Shown here in pieces: positions 33,609 to 45,210 of a DNA stretch of 64,000 nt. This DNA is from Sweltsa coloradensis. Lineage: Eukaryota; Arthropoda; Insecta; Plecoptera; Chloroperlidae. The notes beneath the pieces are model-generated. The model had not been told where the DNA came from. It made no database searches and saw only the letters and a list, made by a program, of their open reading frames with translations. Position 1 is the first letter of the stretch, and each line of letters opens with the position of its first letter. The DNA is taken from NCBI GenBank assembly GCA_024449915.1, contig JAMZAV010000029.1:1426001-1490000 (forward strand). The letters are read 5' to 3'. The position numbers and the translations under genes were made by a program.

Positions 33609-34378
33609 TGGATGAGCGTAGCGAGCGAAGCGAAGATTCCATTCTACTACACTGGAGAAAAAAATCCGGAATGTTTTTTTTTTTTCTTTTTTTTTCTTTT
33701 TGTATTTTTGTCTGTTTGTCCACACGATTCCGACTAAACCGATACTCCGATTGCGATGAAATTTTATGGATACCTTCGAAATCTCTGAACTTAGAACTGC
33801 CACGTTTTTGAGCGCAATCGGAAAAATTTTTCTCATGAAAATCGCGATTTTACGATTTTTTTCGATTTTTTAAAAAAATTCTTCAAATTATAACTTCTAC
33901 ATGCTACATTCGATTTTATTGATTTTTGCACAGAACCTTTATTTTATGAATTAAGATATTGTTGTGAAATTTGAGCGCAATTAAAAAAATATTTATCATA
34001 AAAATCGATATTTTACGGGTTTTTTCTTTTTTTAAACAATTCTTTGACTTATAACACCTACATGCTTTATCCGATTCTAATGATTTTTTCGCAGAACCTT
34101 ATTTTATGAATTAATATATTCGTGTTAAATTTGAGCGCAATCGAGAAATTATTTCTTATAAAAATCACAATTATAAGATTTTTTTTAACAATTACGATAA
34201 ATTAAAACAAATTTAAAAAATTAAGTTAATTTTTTATTTAATTTAATTTAATTTTAAAAACATTTCAACTTAATAATGATTTTTCCACAGAACAACAGAA
34301 AATTCGCATAACACATGGCAGCTCAATGCACCAATTACGCTCATCCAACAACGCGGCGGGACTTAAGCGTTTTCCTAG
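33609..34378 (+). mobile_element. Helentron-like element, subfamily 1 (copy i), with internal ~160-bp repeats
   Basis: The 5' end TGGATGAGCGTAGCGAGCGA is at 33609. The 3' end has ACGCTCATCCAACAACGCGG, ACTTAAGCGTTTTCCTAG ending at 34378. GCTCATCC near the 3' end pairs with GGATGAGC at the 5' end, and AACGC...GCGTT forms the terminal hairpin. It is preceded by T and followed by T. The interior repeats the (C)AGAACCTTTATTTTATGAATTAA-type block, mirroring copy c at 9224-9983. Frames at 33541-33836 are shadows. Confidence 0.88.
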
Positions 34379-34469
34379 TGTATTCAAAATTGTAATTTTA
34401 CCAATTATTGACAAAATTATCTTACCTACTTTTTTATTTAATTCAATAAATTGGTTGTGAAAACCTGCC

Positions 34470-34705
34470 CAGGGTGCAATGAGTTCCTTTTCAAGTTTCT
34501 AAGTATATTTTTTTAGAGACAGCACAATTTAGCAATGAACTTCCAAGGGCTGTTTAAGTGGACTCAATCCCTTACATCCCTATCAATAACTGAAGAAAAT
34601 TTCGGAAAATGATTTTAGTCAGGGTTGCTGGTGGCGGAATTAAAACTCGTTACCTCTAGAATCAGATTCCCACACTTTACGCATGAGCCACCATTTTCAA
34701 ATAAC
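34470..34705 (-). mobile_element. tRNA-related SINE, family S2 (copy 1)
   Basis: On the minus strand a tRNA-like head (GGTGGCTCATGCG, ..., GGTAACGAGTTTTAATTCCG) is followed by a body containing GGGATGTAAGGGATTGAGTC and CCTTGGAAGTTCATTG. Landmarks recur in order at 56660-56945 (AATCCCTT, CAAGGGATGTTTAAG, CTCGGAAA, GGTCTCGACGGGATTTG). Confidence 0.65.
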
Positions 34706-34879
34706 AGTTTTACCCACGGAAGTACTCTATGATCAAAAACCTTCCGGCAATTAAATTCAAATTGGTGACCAAACTACCTTTCTCCTAAAAACCTTGTTAT
34801 TAACTAATTTAAAGAGTAATGGAAGATAAAGTGATTAGATCGAATGTTCGAGATTTGGGTAACATGAATTTAATGTATG

Positions 34880-35210
34880 TTTTTGTCGAAGGGGTTGAGG
34901 TTACATGAGGGGAGCAGAGTTAAGAATATCCCTCGTATTTAAGTGAAGCGTTACGGATAAGATCTTATGCCGGCTTACATAGCCGATTGAATTTCAAACA
35001 ATTACCCTCAAAGTCTGTTGGAATGCCGGATTAAGTGATCTATTGAATTCATTAAACCGTGGAGACGGGGATGGTCTTAACCGAGTTACTCCCAGCTAGA
35101 AGGGTGAGCGTGCAGCGTTAGTTCTAATGCTCGCCACGTGTCGTGTCACTGGTCAAGGTGCGAGACGTGACGTCATCGTGATACCTTGTTCAAACACGCC
35201 TATGAGGTAA
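34880..35210. promoter_or_regulatory. Balanced-composition island with palindromic GATA, E-box and CRE motifs
   Basis: This non-repetitive stretch contains ATAAGATCTTAT (overlapping GATA sites, about 34956), CCGGATTAAG (homeodomain type), CACGTG at 35135-35140 and TGACGTCA at 35168-35175. No ORF is present. Motif presence is directly visible; regulatory function is only inferred. Confidence 0.25.
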
Positions 35211-35264
35211 TAGAAATGTTAATCGAAATACTTTTGAGTTGTTTCTTTCTTGTAAACATGGCAA

Positions 35265-35345
35265 TTAGATCAACTGCTGTTGTCGGCGTAGTCGGCTTTA
35301 AAATTAATCTCCCCGCCCGAAAATCAGATATTTGACTATTTCTTT
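35265..35345 (+). mobile_element. S1 SINE 3' fragment
   Basis: Retains CGTAGTCGGCTTTAAAATTA, CCCCGCCCGAAAATCAGATA and the region before the TTTATAT tail, matching the S1 3' end (TTGGTCGGCTTTAAA...GAAAATTAGTT in the 19838-20246 copy). Confidence 0.55.
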
Positions 35346-36394
35346 ATATATAAATTTACAAAAAAAATGTCATTTCTGTAAACAATATTCTTAGCTTTAG
35401 CCTAGAGTAATTTGGTTCTTCAAAATACGAGTTGACAATCGCAATTCAAAACCTCATCCCGTTATGTACCTGAAAAAAACTTCTTTTGAACAACTCAAGA
35501 ATTAAAGGTACGTTCCTCTTGCACGGTTATCTAATTAAATTACCTAGATAATAAACTTGTGTTGTTTTTTTACCAACAAAGTTTCACTGATCTATACCTA
35601 GAATGTAAAACCGATATTTTATACTTTTGAATTTTTACTCACATTGCACCTGTCGTCAGTTCAAATAATCAGCAATTGTAATTTTATTTTGCGCCTACGC
35701 TTCGTCTTCCATCGGGGCACCAGAAGTGTTAACCCAATATACAGTTGTATGCATTTATGACACTTTTCCTTTTGTTTTCAACACTAACAACTTGCGACGT
35801 TTAATTGTTGAATGAGACTAGGGGAAGAGAATTATGTTATCTGCAATGTGTAGAGTTATTTAATCACAAGGATGTACTCAACTTTATGCATTTGTTTTTC
35901 ACCTCTAAGATGTAAGTTTATCTTTCTGACTAATATGGAACAGACGCAAAGACAACTAACTATGAGCTTCAATTAGAAACTAAAATAGAAGGATAATTTA
36001 ACTTAAATAACAAAGAGATAACTTAATAAATGCAGTACCTTTCGATGTAACAGCTAAATTAACGTTGACAATTAAACTTTCTATAATTTAAATAGTGGAT
36101 ATAAAAACATTGTCTATTCTTCATAATAGTTCCAACAAGTACAGTTTTAAGTTACCCTAGAACAACTGAAGCAGATCATAACTTTAAGGATAAAGTTTGT
36201 GCAAGTTGTTTAGCTTTATTAACTTATAAAGTTTATTATGTTATAATGCTTGAATTTGACAGTTCAATGTTTCGTGTTTCGTTCAAGATTCCTTTAATTC
36301 TTTGTTAAAACATAGTCAAAATGTTCAAAGGTGATAAATTTCAACGATACCTCATTCTTATGGATTTTTTTTTTAATTGATTGCAATGAATCAT
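35346..36394. other. Unique AT-rich sequence, nothing recognised
   Basis: No supported feature. Confidence 0.5.
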
Positions 36395-36560
36395 TGAATT
36401 TTTTTATGTATGTATGTTATCTTTATTGATTACAGAGCATGTGCCTCACAAGTGCAATATAATAAAACACAGTGAAACAATAGGCTGACACATTTACAAA
36501 AACATTAATTTCAGGCTTAACATTTACGTCAGTAATGTGTTCATTTTTGGACGGGCAGAA
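36395..36560 (-). mobile_element. Non-LTR retroposon 3' end
   Basis: On the minus strand TTGCACTTGTGAGGCACATG is followed by CTCTGTAATCAATAAAGATA and a repeated ACATACATACAT tail. The same layout (GCACTTGTGGAGGTAACTCT, then GCAATAAAATAAATAAATAA) is on the plus strand at 48740-48904, so these are two 5'-truncated copies of one LINE-type family. Confidence 0.55.
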
Positions 36561-36762
36561 AGGGACAACGTTTTTTGTGTGGATTGCGTACCATAAATAA
36601 AATCATTTTCTCAAAAAAATGTGTTTCCATTTTTGGCTGAGCCTCATAAGTAAATAGCTGTAGTAAGGTTTCTTTCCCAAATAAAGTTCATGTTGGGGAC
36701 ATGTAATTATTATAATGCTTCATTTTGTTGCGAAAATCCTAAATAAGATACACAGTATTATT

Positions 36763-37055
36763 AGTATTAGTAGTAGTTTTAGGGCGCTTTAACAGCAAAG
36801 ATTATTCGCGCCTCCAAGATAAAACAATTTCTATAAGTATGAGTTACCACCATGTACACAACTTACCAAGGGGAGGAACGTAAGGGGAGACGCGGAGGGA
36901 CAAGGGGTGTACAGGCCTGTGCTGGTCAGAACCAGCCACAAGCGTAAAAGGAGGGCAGGGGTTCCCCCACGTCGTGGTCGTCTTCATCTTTGTCATCATC
37001 CGTCCGTGTTGTCATTGTCGTCGCCGTCGGGGAGGTAGTCAAAGTCGTGGCAAAC
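36763..37055 (+). repeat. Dispersed repeat R, copy 2
   Basis: Plus-strand counterpart of 25395-25690, collinear from TAGTAGTTTTAGGGCGCTTT to CGTCGCCGTCGGGGAGGTAG. It carries the palindrome CTGGTCAGAACCAG and a GTCGTC-rich 3' part. Confidence 0.85.
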
Positions 37056-38893
37056 ACGTAAGTGAATAATATAATCCGTATTATATAAGGAGATTATTAG
37101 AACCATCAGTAAACCTTGTGTTAGTTGCCATTCTTAGTGTGTTGTGTTTTCTGTGTTAACCTATCAAGTCGTTGATAACGAAGATTAAAAACTAATTTAG
37201 CATCATGACTTATGATTCCGGAACGAAATTTAGACTTCAGAGTGTTCTTCTTAATATTGTTATTTAAAACAATTGATAAGTTTATCTTAACCGTCGAAAA
37301 GCAATACATTATATTATCCTTTAATATATAACACAATTGAATTCAAAGCAATATATTGGTATTCTATGTGGTTTAGCTCGAACATCAAGATATTACTGTT
37401 GTGCAAGCAGTACCTAGTCAGTTCTTACTTGCTTTTGAAATTAAGTATTCAACTTTATTTTAAGCAAGGTCATCGAAAATATTTGCAATATTCTATTGGC
37501 TATTAAATTTCTTACTCAAAGTTCAAATGTTGATTTTTTGGAAACATGTTGGAAAAAGTACTGGAGAATTGAATGCAAAACATTTCAACTAATCGAATCT
37601 AGAATTAAAAGTAAATATTTAATTTTTCTCTCCTCTTCTTTTTTATCAAATAATTGGTAATTTTTTTTCTAGTTTGTAAAATGTGACATTTAAGATACAA
37701 CACGACGCAGCGGACCATGCAGTAGCATTGTCTTGTCTCATAAACACACAAACACATTTTTTGTGCGGAATATAGTGTAAATGTCTGTATAGGTAACCTA
37801 AATGATTGCAGCTTAACAATTACTTTTGGCAAATTAATATTAATGTATGTTCTGAAATTATGGCCGTTTAAGTGTACGGTGGAACTAAGTTCTATTAACC
37901 GTTTGTTCGCAACGTTTGGCAGGGTAAAGCAACGAAAATTGTAAAGAACATTGCAGTGGCGTAGGAACCGGGGAGCAGGGGCGCAATGCCCCTTCCCCCA
38001 AGTTTGGCCTAGAGGAGGGGGGGGGGCAGGGGGGGGGCAAAACTAGCTTGAGTTAATTATTAATCTCAGAATTTCCGTCGTAAATATAAATATACACTTG
38101 TACAATTCGACAGTCACCTTGGTAAAACGAATATGTTTGCCTGTATACTTCGTCATAACATAAAAAATAAGGATGAAATTAAGTAAAATGGACCACTTTA
38201 CGTCAGCTTTTTGAGTTTTTCGATTTTAGATAGTTGCAGTAAAACATCGTTTACAGAGTCCGAGTGAAGCTTAAATTGACGAAATAACTGTAGTATGGTG
38301 ATTTTTTTTAGATTTCGGCGAAAGAGATTTTGGGGACTGGGTCTTCACCCCCAGACGCCAGCTGCCGCCCAAAAAATCGACTTAATTATTTGCCCCAACC
38401 CCCATCTTTCTCATCGTTCCAACGTGTCTGGAACATTACATCGGCCAATACTCAGGTTTTGTATTCCTCTCTGGCAATTAACGCTAAATCAAACCGGGTT
38501 ATGTCGGCTTGTGATTAGCGGAATAAACGTTTTCAATGCTGAAGCAGTCAACAAACCTTGCGGCAAAACTCATTTCCGTATTTCGCTAACGGAGATCGAT
38601 TCGGATGTGGGAATTAAACTCCCTGGCCCAACTTGTCATTTCTCCTCGATGTTGTGTACACATTTTAAACCAGCGATAACCGATTTTCATTTCATTACGA
38701 AATGCCAAATTTTATAGTTCAGTTCCAAAATTTACCTGAAATGATGTCATGCAGTCCCAAAATCATTAATCATCTTGTCATCCAATATGTTTTCGTTTGA
38801 GCGTTCAATAAATAAATGTCTTATAAAAGTTGCTTGCTTGGCAGCTCGATTGTGAAAATAAAAAATGCCCATCGTAACTCCATTGTTAAATTA
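37056..38893. other. Unique region; G-run tract and an unassigned 140-codon frame
   Basis: 38008-38038 is a run of G interrupted by CA (strong quadruplex potential). A frame at 38295-38717 (+) is the longest in the window but overlaps another frame, shows no domain and has no clear splice context. Sequence at 38420-38720 is non-repetitive and of balanced composition, which could mean a conserved non-coding element rather than a gene. Confidence 0.4.
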
Positions 38894-39203
38894 CTAGGAA
38901 AACGCTTTAGTCCCGCCGCGTTATAAATCGAAGAAATTTTTTAAAAATCGAAAAAAATCGTAAAATTGCAATTTTTATGAGAATTTTTTTTTCGATTGCG
39001 CTCAAAAACGTGGCAGTTCTAAGTTCAGAGATTTCGAAGGTCTCAATAAAATTTCATCGCAATCGGAGTATCGGTTTAGCCGGAATCGTGCTAACAAACA
39101 GACAAAAATACAAAAAAAAAAAAGAAAGAAAAAAAAAACATTCCGGATTTTTTTCTCCAGTGTAGTGAAATGGAATCTTCGCTTCGCTCGCTACGCTCAT
39201 CCA
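38894..39203 (-). mobile_element. Helentron-like element, subfamily 1 (copy e), internally deleted
   Basis: The 3' end CTAGGAAAACGCTTTAGTCC is at 38894. The subterminal GATGAGC block is missing: GCCGCGTT passes straight to ATAAATCGAAG. The 5' end is CTCGCTACGCTCATCCA at 39203, with one TAGCGAGCG unit. Only about 310 bp remain, including ATTTCATCGCAATCGGAGTA and the poly-A-rich tract. Frames within are shadows. Confidence 0.82.
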
Positions 39204-39209
39204 ATTAAA

Positions 39210-40167
39210 CTAGGAAAACGCTTAAGTCCCGCCGCGTTGATGGATGAGCTTTTTTATTAGTTTACAATTTGTTTTGGACCACTTTTCCTATGCAAGTACT
39301 TTTTGAATGCATTGTAGGTGATTGTCGGCAAGTTTCTATTGTAACTTGTTAATTGTTATTATAAACCTAAACAAAAACTCATATTAAAACCTTTATTTAT
39401 ATGGATTCTGGCTAACTTTTTCAAATTTTTCTTTCAAAAAGCAATACACCACCATGACCTTAATGCCCATGTAGAAATACAAACGTTGTAGCTCCACCCG
39501 TTTGGTCAGAATCGGCCCAAATGTCACGAAAATATCGCACTACAAATCGGAAAAAATCGGAAAAGTACGATATTCATGAGAAATATTTCTTCGATTTTAC
39601 CCAAAAACGTGGCAGGTCTAAGTTCAAAGATTTCGAAGATCTCCAGAAAATTTCATTGCAATTGGAGTATCGGTTTAGCTGGAATCGTGTTAACAAACAC
39701 ACAAAAATACAAACAGAAAAAACAAGAAAACGAACAAAAATCGTAAAATTACGATTATCATGAGAAATAATTTTTCGATTGCGCTCAAAAAGGTGGCAGT
39801 TCTAAGTTCAAAAATTTCCAAGGTCTACAGAAAATTTCATTGCATTTGGAGTATTGGTTTAGCCGGAATCGTGTTAACAAACACACAAAAATACAAACAA
39901 AAACAAAAAGAAACACGAAAAAAATCGTAAAACTGCGATTTTCAAGAGAAATAATTTATTGATCGATTTTTCCTACGGTGCAGTTCTAAGTTCAGAGATT
40001 TCGAAGGTCTCCATAAAATTTCATTGCAATCGGAGTATCGGTTTAGCCGGAATCGTGTTCACAGACACACAAAAATACAAAAAAAAGAAAAAAGAAAAAA
40101 AAACATTCCGGATTTTTTTCTCTAGTGTAGTAGAATGAAATCTTCGCTTCGCTCGCTACGCTCATCT
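39210..40167 (-). mobile_element. Helentron-like element, subfamily 1 (copy f), with three ~184-bp internal repeats
   Basis: CTAGGAAAACGCTTAAGTCC at 39210 follows copy e by only six bases. GCGTTGATGGATGAGC gives the subterminal repeat, and CTCATCTAAT at about 40167 is the slightly diverged 5' end. The unit beginning GTGGCAG(G/T)TCTAAGTTCA repeats at about 39611, 39795 and 39978, spacing 183-184 bp. It also contains the CACCCGTTTGGTCAGAATCG block near the 3' end. Confidence 0.85.
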
Positions 40168-42320
40168 AATAAATAAACACTCCTACATCACTAAATGCAT
40201 ACATTGAAGCAATTTAATAAATAGTCATTGTTCATAAATAGGACTTCACCATCAAACAATTTTGATACACAAGGATGTTTATGGTAGTGTGAGAAAAGTA
40301 ATCCCCAAAAACATCACATGTATCTCTTAAATTTTGATGATAATCATTTGTTCGTTCGAAGCGAACCCTTATATTTTCATGCTGCCTCAAGTTTAGTTGG
40401 TATAAGGGCGCGTCAACTGTAAGGCCATTATTCGCCATTCTAGTAATAGCAGAATAGACTCACTGCGTATCAAAAGACTCAATTTCTATGTTTTACTTTG
40501 ATCTACAAGACACCAAAAGTCTTTGTACTGAAAGTTACAGCTATAGTGACAGCGAATAAAGTCGACCAAAAGACAACTTTAGTGAGAACTGTATCCTTGA
40601 ATTTTGACCATACAAAATTAAATAGTAATTACTTACATTTGCTGTAAGTATTTGTTTATTACGTTAAGGTAACATTGGCAGACGGCATTCATAATGATAT
40701 ATGTGTAATTGTTGCGTAATTGAAAACCACTTATTTTAAAGTAAATAGATAAACTAAAAGACTAAAACATTCGTGTAAGAATTGTGACACATCAAGGAAA
40801 TATATGATCACCAAACATTAGCATCGATGTTGGCATCAATTGTGCGGAAAATTTTATATTATCAATACCAACAATATAACAACAATTTCCAACTGACTAA
40901 TGATCCATTCCTTTTGATTTATTTTTACTCTCCGATGGTATAAAAGTATTTACATGCCATAGAACAATAGTTTTTGTTTATGATATACCATAATACGGTA
41001 GCCAATTATATATTTTGGGGTTCGTTTACTTTTTAGCGTTGGCATGAATGCAATTGTATTTCCGCTTCCTGTAGCATTCTGAACTGGGAAAATCTATCAA
41101 CTTGAAGTAAATACACTAGTAAAAAACAACTCAAAACCATTTTAGTATATCAAAAAACTCACTACAACATTCCATCAATACTCAACTTCATCTGAAAGAC
41201 ACACTATTAATTAAATACACTTTGCAAAATGTTAATTTCAAAACAAAAAGTAAATACTTCAAAGTTGATCAAGATCAGTCAGTCTTGATCGTACAGAAAA
41301 TTAATTTCACTTTTCGAAATAAAATTCAAAGGGAATTATAAGTGCCAAGTGTATCTTTTAAAGGGCAGCTTGAACGGCATCAATTAACGAAGTGGTTGGG
41401 CTTGCTGTAGATAACGAATGAGCGCCTATATCGCCAAGCTGTGAACATCATTAGGCCTTCGCTCATTGGGTCAACGGCTGCTCATTAGTAAAGTATGAGG
41501 TACAACTCTTTTACGTTGCAAACTAGAGCCACTGAAGATACCTCCTATTAGCATTGAAGGGGCGCTTGAGCTCAGAGTCTTTAATTAACGGTGCTGTTAA
41601 AATAGACCTAGGGTGTACATCGCTGTTTATTCTAGGGTGTAGAATAATAAAAGGAGGGTGTTTTTTTATATCTGAGGTCAAGGGCATGAAAATTGCATAC
41701 TTAGTGGATATCTTCTTTAAAGAATTCCCAAATTTTGTTATAGATGTATGTGTGAAAGACTTAAAGCGTAAAAGTTTATAGGGAAGCATGGAAAAACCAT
41801 TTCTACTTCTAGGGAAATAACAAAGCAACTTCTAACAAAACATGGAATAAACCTGTTCAATTAATATTCTTTAACGCCTTCTAGGATTAATGCCAATAAA
41901 ATAAATCTACCACAATACATCTTTTATATTTTTAGGTAAAAACTGCGTAATATTCGTATTATTTAAATGTGTTTTAACACCGATGTTTTCATAGGATACT
42001 AGGGTTTCAAACAAAAACAAATAGTAAGAACGAAGAAGACAACGACATAGGCAGCCTCTCAAAAGCATTCCTTATCCGGTGAACCTATCAGCTATTCATC
42101 AGCTGTGAATCATATCACATTTAATTTACTTTCAAATACAGTTTTTTTTGTTTTCATCTCATATTTTATTTAAATCTATTAACTTTTATTATTTTCATTC
42201 ATATATTATCGGGTATATGTATTTCGTTTTTCGTTTCTATGATATAGCAAGATAATCTGATCTCAGACAACAAATAAGCGGGCTTATTTTTTTCCACGTA
42301 AATATTTATTATTAAATAAT
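40168..42320. other. Unique region; small fragment of repeat R-type sequence at 40396-40437
   Basis: TAAGGGCGCGTCAACTGTAA near 40407 matches the start of the related repeats at 58240 and 61678. The remainder holds no gene I can support. A 101-codon minus-strand frame (41523-41828) overlaps a plus-strand one, and neither has a domain. Confidence 0.4.
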
Positions 42321-42675
42321 ATTAAAGTAATCGGTTTTTCGGTTTCAATGCCACGTATATTATCATTGGGCCGACGTTTCGATGAGATTTCACTCATCAT
42401 CTTCAGGGCCAATACAACTTTCAATATTTAAAACGAAAACTAAATCACTATTGATAAATACAGAACAAAACTGGAGAGAAAAAAACAACAAAAGTCAACA
42501 AAAGAAATCACTGCACACATGACGAATTAATACCAGTCAAACCGAATTAAAACCGATTACTTTAATACATATCGGCCACGAAAACCTTCACCCGACGTTT
42601 CGAGGGAATAACATCCCCTATCATCCAGGGTCACCGCGTTACCGCGTCGCGGTGACCCTGGATGATGGGGGATGT
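42321..42675 (-). mobile_element. Penelope-like element remnant with hammerhead-ribozyme-like motifs
   Basis: On the minus strand 42413-42365 reads ATTGGCC, CTGAAGA, a GATGAG/CTCATC stem, GAAAC, GTC and GGCCCAAT. This matches the hammerhead layout: core CUGANGA and GAAA, a two-pair stem III, cleavage-type GUC, and stem I formed by ATTGG-CC with GGCCCAAT (one bulge). A second, weaker motif lies at 42591-42630 (CTGGATGA, AGGG/CCCT stem, GAAACGTC). An 18-bp perfect inverted repeat ATTAAAGTAATCGGTTTT is at 42321-42338 and 42549-42566. A 27-bp hairpin (42612-42638 with 42648-42674, one mismatch) closes the element. Hammerheads in the terminal repeats of Penelope-like elements are established. No reverse transcriptase remains here. 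Confidence 0.65.
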
Positions 42676-43563
42676 GACTGTATATATATAAATATTTCAG
42701 TCACAAAGTAAAATAAATTGATTTATTATATTCAATTCCAAAAATATGCCTAAAACACCATGTGTTCATTCCTCCTCTTTTTTTTCTCCCACTCTCTTCA
42801 AATATTATGCCATGGAATTGGAAATAAAATGTGTATATTGCGATTACCGTTACTCACCAAAAGGAGGAACCATAATTCTCAATATCCACCTTTTATGTAT
42901 TAACGGCAGTTACAGTCTTTGTTTTAACCATTGCATTCAAAATATTGACCCTTTATGAAAAACCCGTTTCATAGCAAGCTATCCCTTAATATTTATTACA
43001 ACATTTTTAGAATGTGAGAGAAAAAATTCCAATCACATCAGAAAAACCTTATCTGAAATAAATTTCAATCACACAACATATTTTGTTTAACACATTGGCT
43101 CGATTTTTTTGTCTTTTAGGATTGAAACATGTTTTTCCATCCTAAAAGGTACACATCTGCTGGCTTTGATACCACATCCATATCACCCCCCCCCCCCCTC
43201 CCCCTCAACCCTTCCGCCGAGGCTCAATACCCGGGATCGATAAACATCATTCCGACTCAAATTTGTATACATACGTATGGCCCTGCTACGTGTAAGCAAT
43301 TTACAAATTACTTTCGCAACGACGTTTGGTTCTGTTCGGTTGGCAAGCCCGAGGTTGGTTGGTTGGTTGGTTGGTATTCACTGGCGCGTTCCCGTTACTT
43401 TTTATTGTATCGGTTGGTAGAGCGATACGCTTATCTTGTTGATGGTTGCTTACAGAAGGGCTGATGAAAAATCTTTGTCGATTTGTGATGGTGGCTGGTT
43501 GGCGAGCGTTCGTCAAGCTGTGGGCCCTAAGCAAGCGTCGCCACAGTCGGAGCGCGTACCAAC
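42676..43563. other. Unique sequence with a polycytosine run
   Basis: A C-run with CCCTCCCCCT lies at about 43186-43206, and (TTGG)n at about 43356-43372. Overlapping frames at 43129-43597 have no recognisable product. Confidence 0.45.
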
Positions 43564-43748
43564 TATTAGTATTAGTAGTTCTAGGGCGCTTTAACAACTA
43601 AGATTATTCGCGCCTCCAAGATAATACAATTTCTATAAGTGTGAGTTACCACCATGTATACTTCTTTCTAAGGGGAGGGACGTAAGGGGAGACGCGGGGA
43701 GACAACGGGTGGACAGGCCTTTGCTGGTCAGAACCAGCCACAAGCGTA
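43564..43748 (+). repeat. Dispersed repeat R, copy 3 (3' truncated)
   Basis: Collinear with 36763-36945 from AGTAGTTCTAGGGCGCTTTA to GGTCAGAACCAGCCACAAGC, where it stops before the GTCGTC-rich part. Confidence 0.85.
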
Positions 43749-44480
43749 CCAAATGCATGCGAGACGATTCTATCATGGTAACTGGTATCTCCTGTTGTGG
43801 ACCAAGGATATTTACGACTTTTTTCCAAAAACACTTTGGGACGATGCTTAGGCCTAGTGCGGCCGGGTGTGACTTTTAATTAACTCGCTCCCCAACTTCA
43901 AAAACGCAACATATTGTAAATTCTTAATTTCGATTTTTTTTTCACCACCCTCTAAACCGAATAAACAAAATATATTTTATTTGAAAATTGTATCAAAAAT
44001 GAAGTACGTACCGGTTTAAAAAAAATTCTAAGACATGTTAAAAAGTAGAATTATTTGGCAAATTAATATTTCTTTTTCTGAATGAATATCTACACGCATC
44101 TTTATATTCATCGTTCAGCTTTAAACCTTAAATTACCTACGCAATAACATCCGTTATCCGCGGGCAAATCGTGGCCAACCAGTGATTCTAATTTAGAAAA
44201 AACTCCCCGTCATGGTGTGCCCTTATTATGCCGAGACAGGGCAGGATAAGAACCTCGTCAAACAAAGTCCCCTTGAATTAAATAAATAATTTCTTCAATT
44301 GAGTGGCTACATTCTATAAATTATAAGTGTATTTAATTATCATTTGTTTTGCCAAAACAGTTTCGCATTTGTACTCGGATCTGGAATCTTGTATCTCTGC
44401 TTTGTTACATTTATCCATAATAATTTGTAAACAAGAAGTACACGAGTCGAGTACGAATAATACAAAACAATTATTATTTT
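43749..44480. other. Unique AT-rich sequence, nothing recognised
   Basis: No supported feature. Confidence 0.45.
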
Positions 44481-44640
44481 ATTAAAAATATCGATCTTTG
44501 GTTGGTTATCGCTCACTCGTCGATTGCGTCGGGGCCTGCAGGGTTGGCTTGGTCGCTTTGATTTAAAGTCCCCCACTGAAAATCAGTTATATAACTGAGT
44601 AGGTAGACTCAAACTAAAAATTATTTATTTATTTATTTAA
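44481..44640 (+). mobile_element. 5'-truncated S1 SINE
   Basis: Starts within the body at ATATCGATCTTTGGTTGGTT, then ACTCGTCGATTGCGTCGGGG, TTGGCTTGGTCGCTTTG, CCCCCACTGAAAATCAGTTA, GAGTAGGTAGACTC and a TTATTTATTTATTTA tail. Confidence 0.85.
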
Positions 44641-44864
44641 TGTAAAGTAATGTAACAATTACCATGTATAACAGCTTTCCAAGCATCGACAACCGATTTA
44701 TTCCAACAGAAAACAATGGACATAGCTCCAAGGAACAATCACTGTTAATGCTCACACTTTATAGTTTAACACCGTTCATAAAGGCATGAATTTCAGAAAA
44801 CATTATAACACATTTGTGGCTTATATTGTGAAAATCAATTAGAACTTTGTCGCCCTGTGTGTGA

Positions 44865-45210
44865 GTTGTTCGGAATAATTATAAAGTCCCTGATTCCAAT
44901 GCAGAAGGTCTTGGGTTCGAATCTTCAGACAGAATTTTTTTAAATTTTTATATGAAATTCCATCATAAATTTATATTTGTGTTTGGGTTTCTGTTGAGCC
45001 GAAACATAAAACAATTGACGTTGTTCCGAAATTATTCTTGTTTATTTCTGGAGTCGCCCGTGGGTGGATCCATGTCCAACGAGTTTGGGGAGTGTTTCCT
45101 ATTTAAAATACTATTTAGTAAAAAAATATATTCTTAAATAATTCAAGCCCCTCACTGAACATCAGTTGTGTAATGTAGACTCTCAATTAAGTTTTAATTT
45201 AATAAATAAA
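44865..45210 (+). mobile_element. Highly diverged S1 SINE
   Basis: Head relic CTGATTCCAATGCAGAAGGT with a B-box (GGGTTCGAATC) at about 44911-44925. The decayed body has CTGGAGTCGCCCGTGGGTGG, then CCCCTCACTGAACATCAGTT, GTAGACTC and a TTTAATTTAATAAATAAA tail. The central body is largely replaced or degraded. Confidence 0.65.

Noticed and set aside
38295..38717. 140-residue gene
   Set aside because: No domain, no splice or promoter context, and an overlapping frame of similar quality. It is compatible with chance in a more GC-balanced stretch.
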